NCBI GenBank assembly: GCA_900473185.1
Contig: UCKU01000008.1
Location: forward strand, 1-64,000
DNA: 64,000 nt
Reading direction: 5' to 3'
DNA from: Hyphomicrobiales bacterium
GTDB lineage: Bacteria > Pseudomonadota > Alphaproteobacteria > Rhizobiales > Rhizobiaceae
Shown: in pieces, positions 63,079-64,000 of the stretch
Position numbering within the stretch: position 1 is the stretch's first letter
Layout of the letters: the number at the start of each line of letters is the position of its first letter
Program-made: the position numbers and the translations under genes
Notes under the pieces: model-generated
What the model saw: the letters and a program-made list of their open reading frames with translations, nothing else
Told to the model about the DNA's origin: nothing
Database searches by the model: none

Positions 63079-64000
63079 CTATTTTACCGCAAGCTTTAAA
63101 CCTTCGCGCGACGTGACAACGGGCGACCAGCCCAGCACGTCGCGCGCGTGGGATATATCGACCCTCAGAGAGCCGCAGAGGCGCTGATAGACGGCTTCCT
63201 TTCCCGTGATCCTGGCGGCCATGTGCATCAGGGACGGCGGGAAGGGTAGGAGCATCGGTTTGACGCCGAGGCCTGCGGCGATACCTTCGATCAATCCCGG
63301 CGTAGACAGATCCTCACCATCTCCTGCAAGGAATATTTCGCCAGCTGCCGCCGGGTGCTGCATGCAGGTGATGATCAGGTCAACGAGGTTCTGCACCGCG
63401 ACCAGCGTGCGGCGGTTTTTCAGTGACGCGAAGGGCAGGGGCAGCTTCTTGCGGACAAGGCCGACGAGCAGGGCGAAGTTACCGCGCGCGCCGGGGCCAT
63501 AAACCAGCGGCGGGCGGACGATGACGACGTCCATGCCGGTGCGGGCGGCGATCTCCCGAAGGCCGATTTCGCTTTCCATCTTCGAAATGCCGTAGGGATC
63601 GATCGGCTTCGGTTGGTCGTCGTGCCGGAACGGCCGGTCGTTTTCTTCGCCGTTGACCTTGATGGTGCTGATGAAGACGAAACGCTTCACGCCGGCGCGG
63701 GCTGCCTGTTCGGCAAGATTGAGCGTGGAGGCGGTGTTGACCCGGCGGAAATCGGCCAGCGGATCGGCCGAGCGATCGTTCATGATGTGAACGCGGGCAG
63801 CAAGATGGACGATGACATCGACGCCTTCGAGCGCTGCGGTCCAATCAGTCTTCTCGGTGATATCGATTGGGAAATGCCCGATATCCGGCGGGAAAGTCGG
63901 TGTCGGGGATCGTGTCGTAACCGCTACGTCGCAAATCCGCTCCCTGTACAGCCGTTCGACAAGAGGAGCGCCGACGAAGCCGGCTGCGCCGGTGACGAGG
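63079..64000 (-). CDS. NAD-dependent sugar-nucleotide epimerase/4-reductase, O-antigen type (partial)
   Basis: Extended short-chain dehydrogenase whose N-terminus is cut by the right edge; the visible part is about 307 residues. Just inside the edge it reads VTGAAGFVGAPLVERLY, the Rossmann motif, then VHLAARVHIMND. The catalytic Ser/Thr are in VFISTIKVNGE and the YxxxK in DPYGISKMESE. RPPLVYGPGARGNFALLVGL and FLAGDGEDLSTPGLIEG resemble WbpV/WreQ-like 4-ketoreductases that finish nucleotide-activated deoxy-aminosugars for O-antigen. That sub-assignment is from memory. It converges on murB, placing a surface-polysaccharide gene inside the cell-wall region. Confidence 0.8.
   Translation of the reverse strand, partial: LVTGAAGFVGAPLVERLYRERICDVAVTTRSPTPTFPPDIGHFPIDITEKTDWTAALEGVDVIVHLAARVHIMNDRSADPLADFRRVNTASTLNLAEQAARAGVKRFVFISTIKVNGEENDRPFRHDDQPKPIDPYGISKMESEIGLREIAARTGMDVVIVRPPLVYGPGARGNFALLVGLVRKKLPLPFASLKNRRTLVAVQNLVDLIITCMQHPAAAGEIFLAGDGEDLSTPGLIEGIAAGLGVKPMLLPFPPSLMHMAARITGKEAVYQRLCGSLRVDISHARDVLGWSPVVTSREGLKLAVK

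Overview
The window reads as a chromosomal segment of a fast-growing rhizobium (Rhizobium etli/leguminosarum type alphaproteobacterium). The evidence is the GC-rich coding style, the many ABC uptake operons, the betaine-lipid genes btaA/btaB, a rhizobial MraZ and dcw cluster, a type A RNase P RNA and rhizobial-style intergenic palindromes. Assignments rest on reading translations and motifs; no database search was run. I saw no insertion sequence, prophage, CRISPR array or tRNA gene. Almost every base is accounted for by ordinary, densely packed chromosomal genes.

Left part (1-24.5 kb). A CUT1-type sugar ABC operon (binding protein, two permeases, an embedded Gfo/Idh/MocA dehydrogenase, ATPase) ends at a clear terminator at 5550-5578. 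It faces a DMT exporter gene that carries a one-base frameshift near 5783. A polyamine/iron-type ABC operon (7194-11120, minus) lies behind an RpiR regulator. Divergent from the regulator is a plus-strand catabolic cluster: N-formylglutamate-amidohydrolase-like enzyme, APC permease, glutamine-synthetase-like ligase, aldehyde dehydrogenase and iron alcohol dehydrogenase. This gene set fits a gamma-glutamylation route for an amino alcohol or amine. Then come an orphan ParA-like ATPase with a perfect CtrA-type box upstream, a LuxR-type solo regulator, an L,D-transpeptidase, a mutarotase-like protein, a TIGR01244 phosphatase-like protein and RidA.

Middle part (24.5-48.4 kb). A minus-strand run encodes a lipase-like hydrolase, a DMT transporter, a class III CoA-transferase and a thiamine-diphosphate enzyme. 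On the plus strand are RNase T2, EttA, and an ArsR-methyltransferase fusion gene directly joined to metF, with a perfect 16-bp palindrome as likely operator. After a 25-residue membrane microprotein come a second DMT exporter, MltB-like and GH25 murein hydrolases, btaB-btaA (phosphate-free membrane lipid; weak Pho-box candidate), a serine hydrolase, two SLT transglycosylases, a LysE exporter, a PPi-type phosphofructokinase, a DjlA-AmpD pair and an FAD oxidase.

Right part (48.4-64 kb). rnpB precedes the division and cell-wall cluster mraZ-rsmH-ftsL-ftsI-murE-murF-mraY-murD-ftsW-murG-murC-murB, in the usual order with tiny gaps or 4-bp overlaps. Immediately after murB a convergent sugar-nucleotide epimerase/reductase gene (O-antigen type) takes the place where ddl-ftsQ-ftsA-ftsZ often follow; it runs off the right edge.
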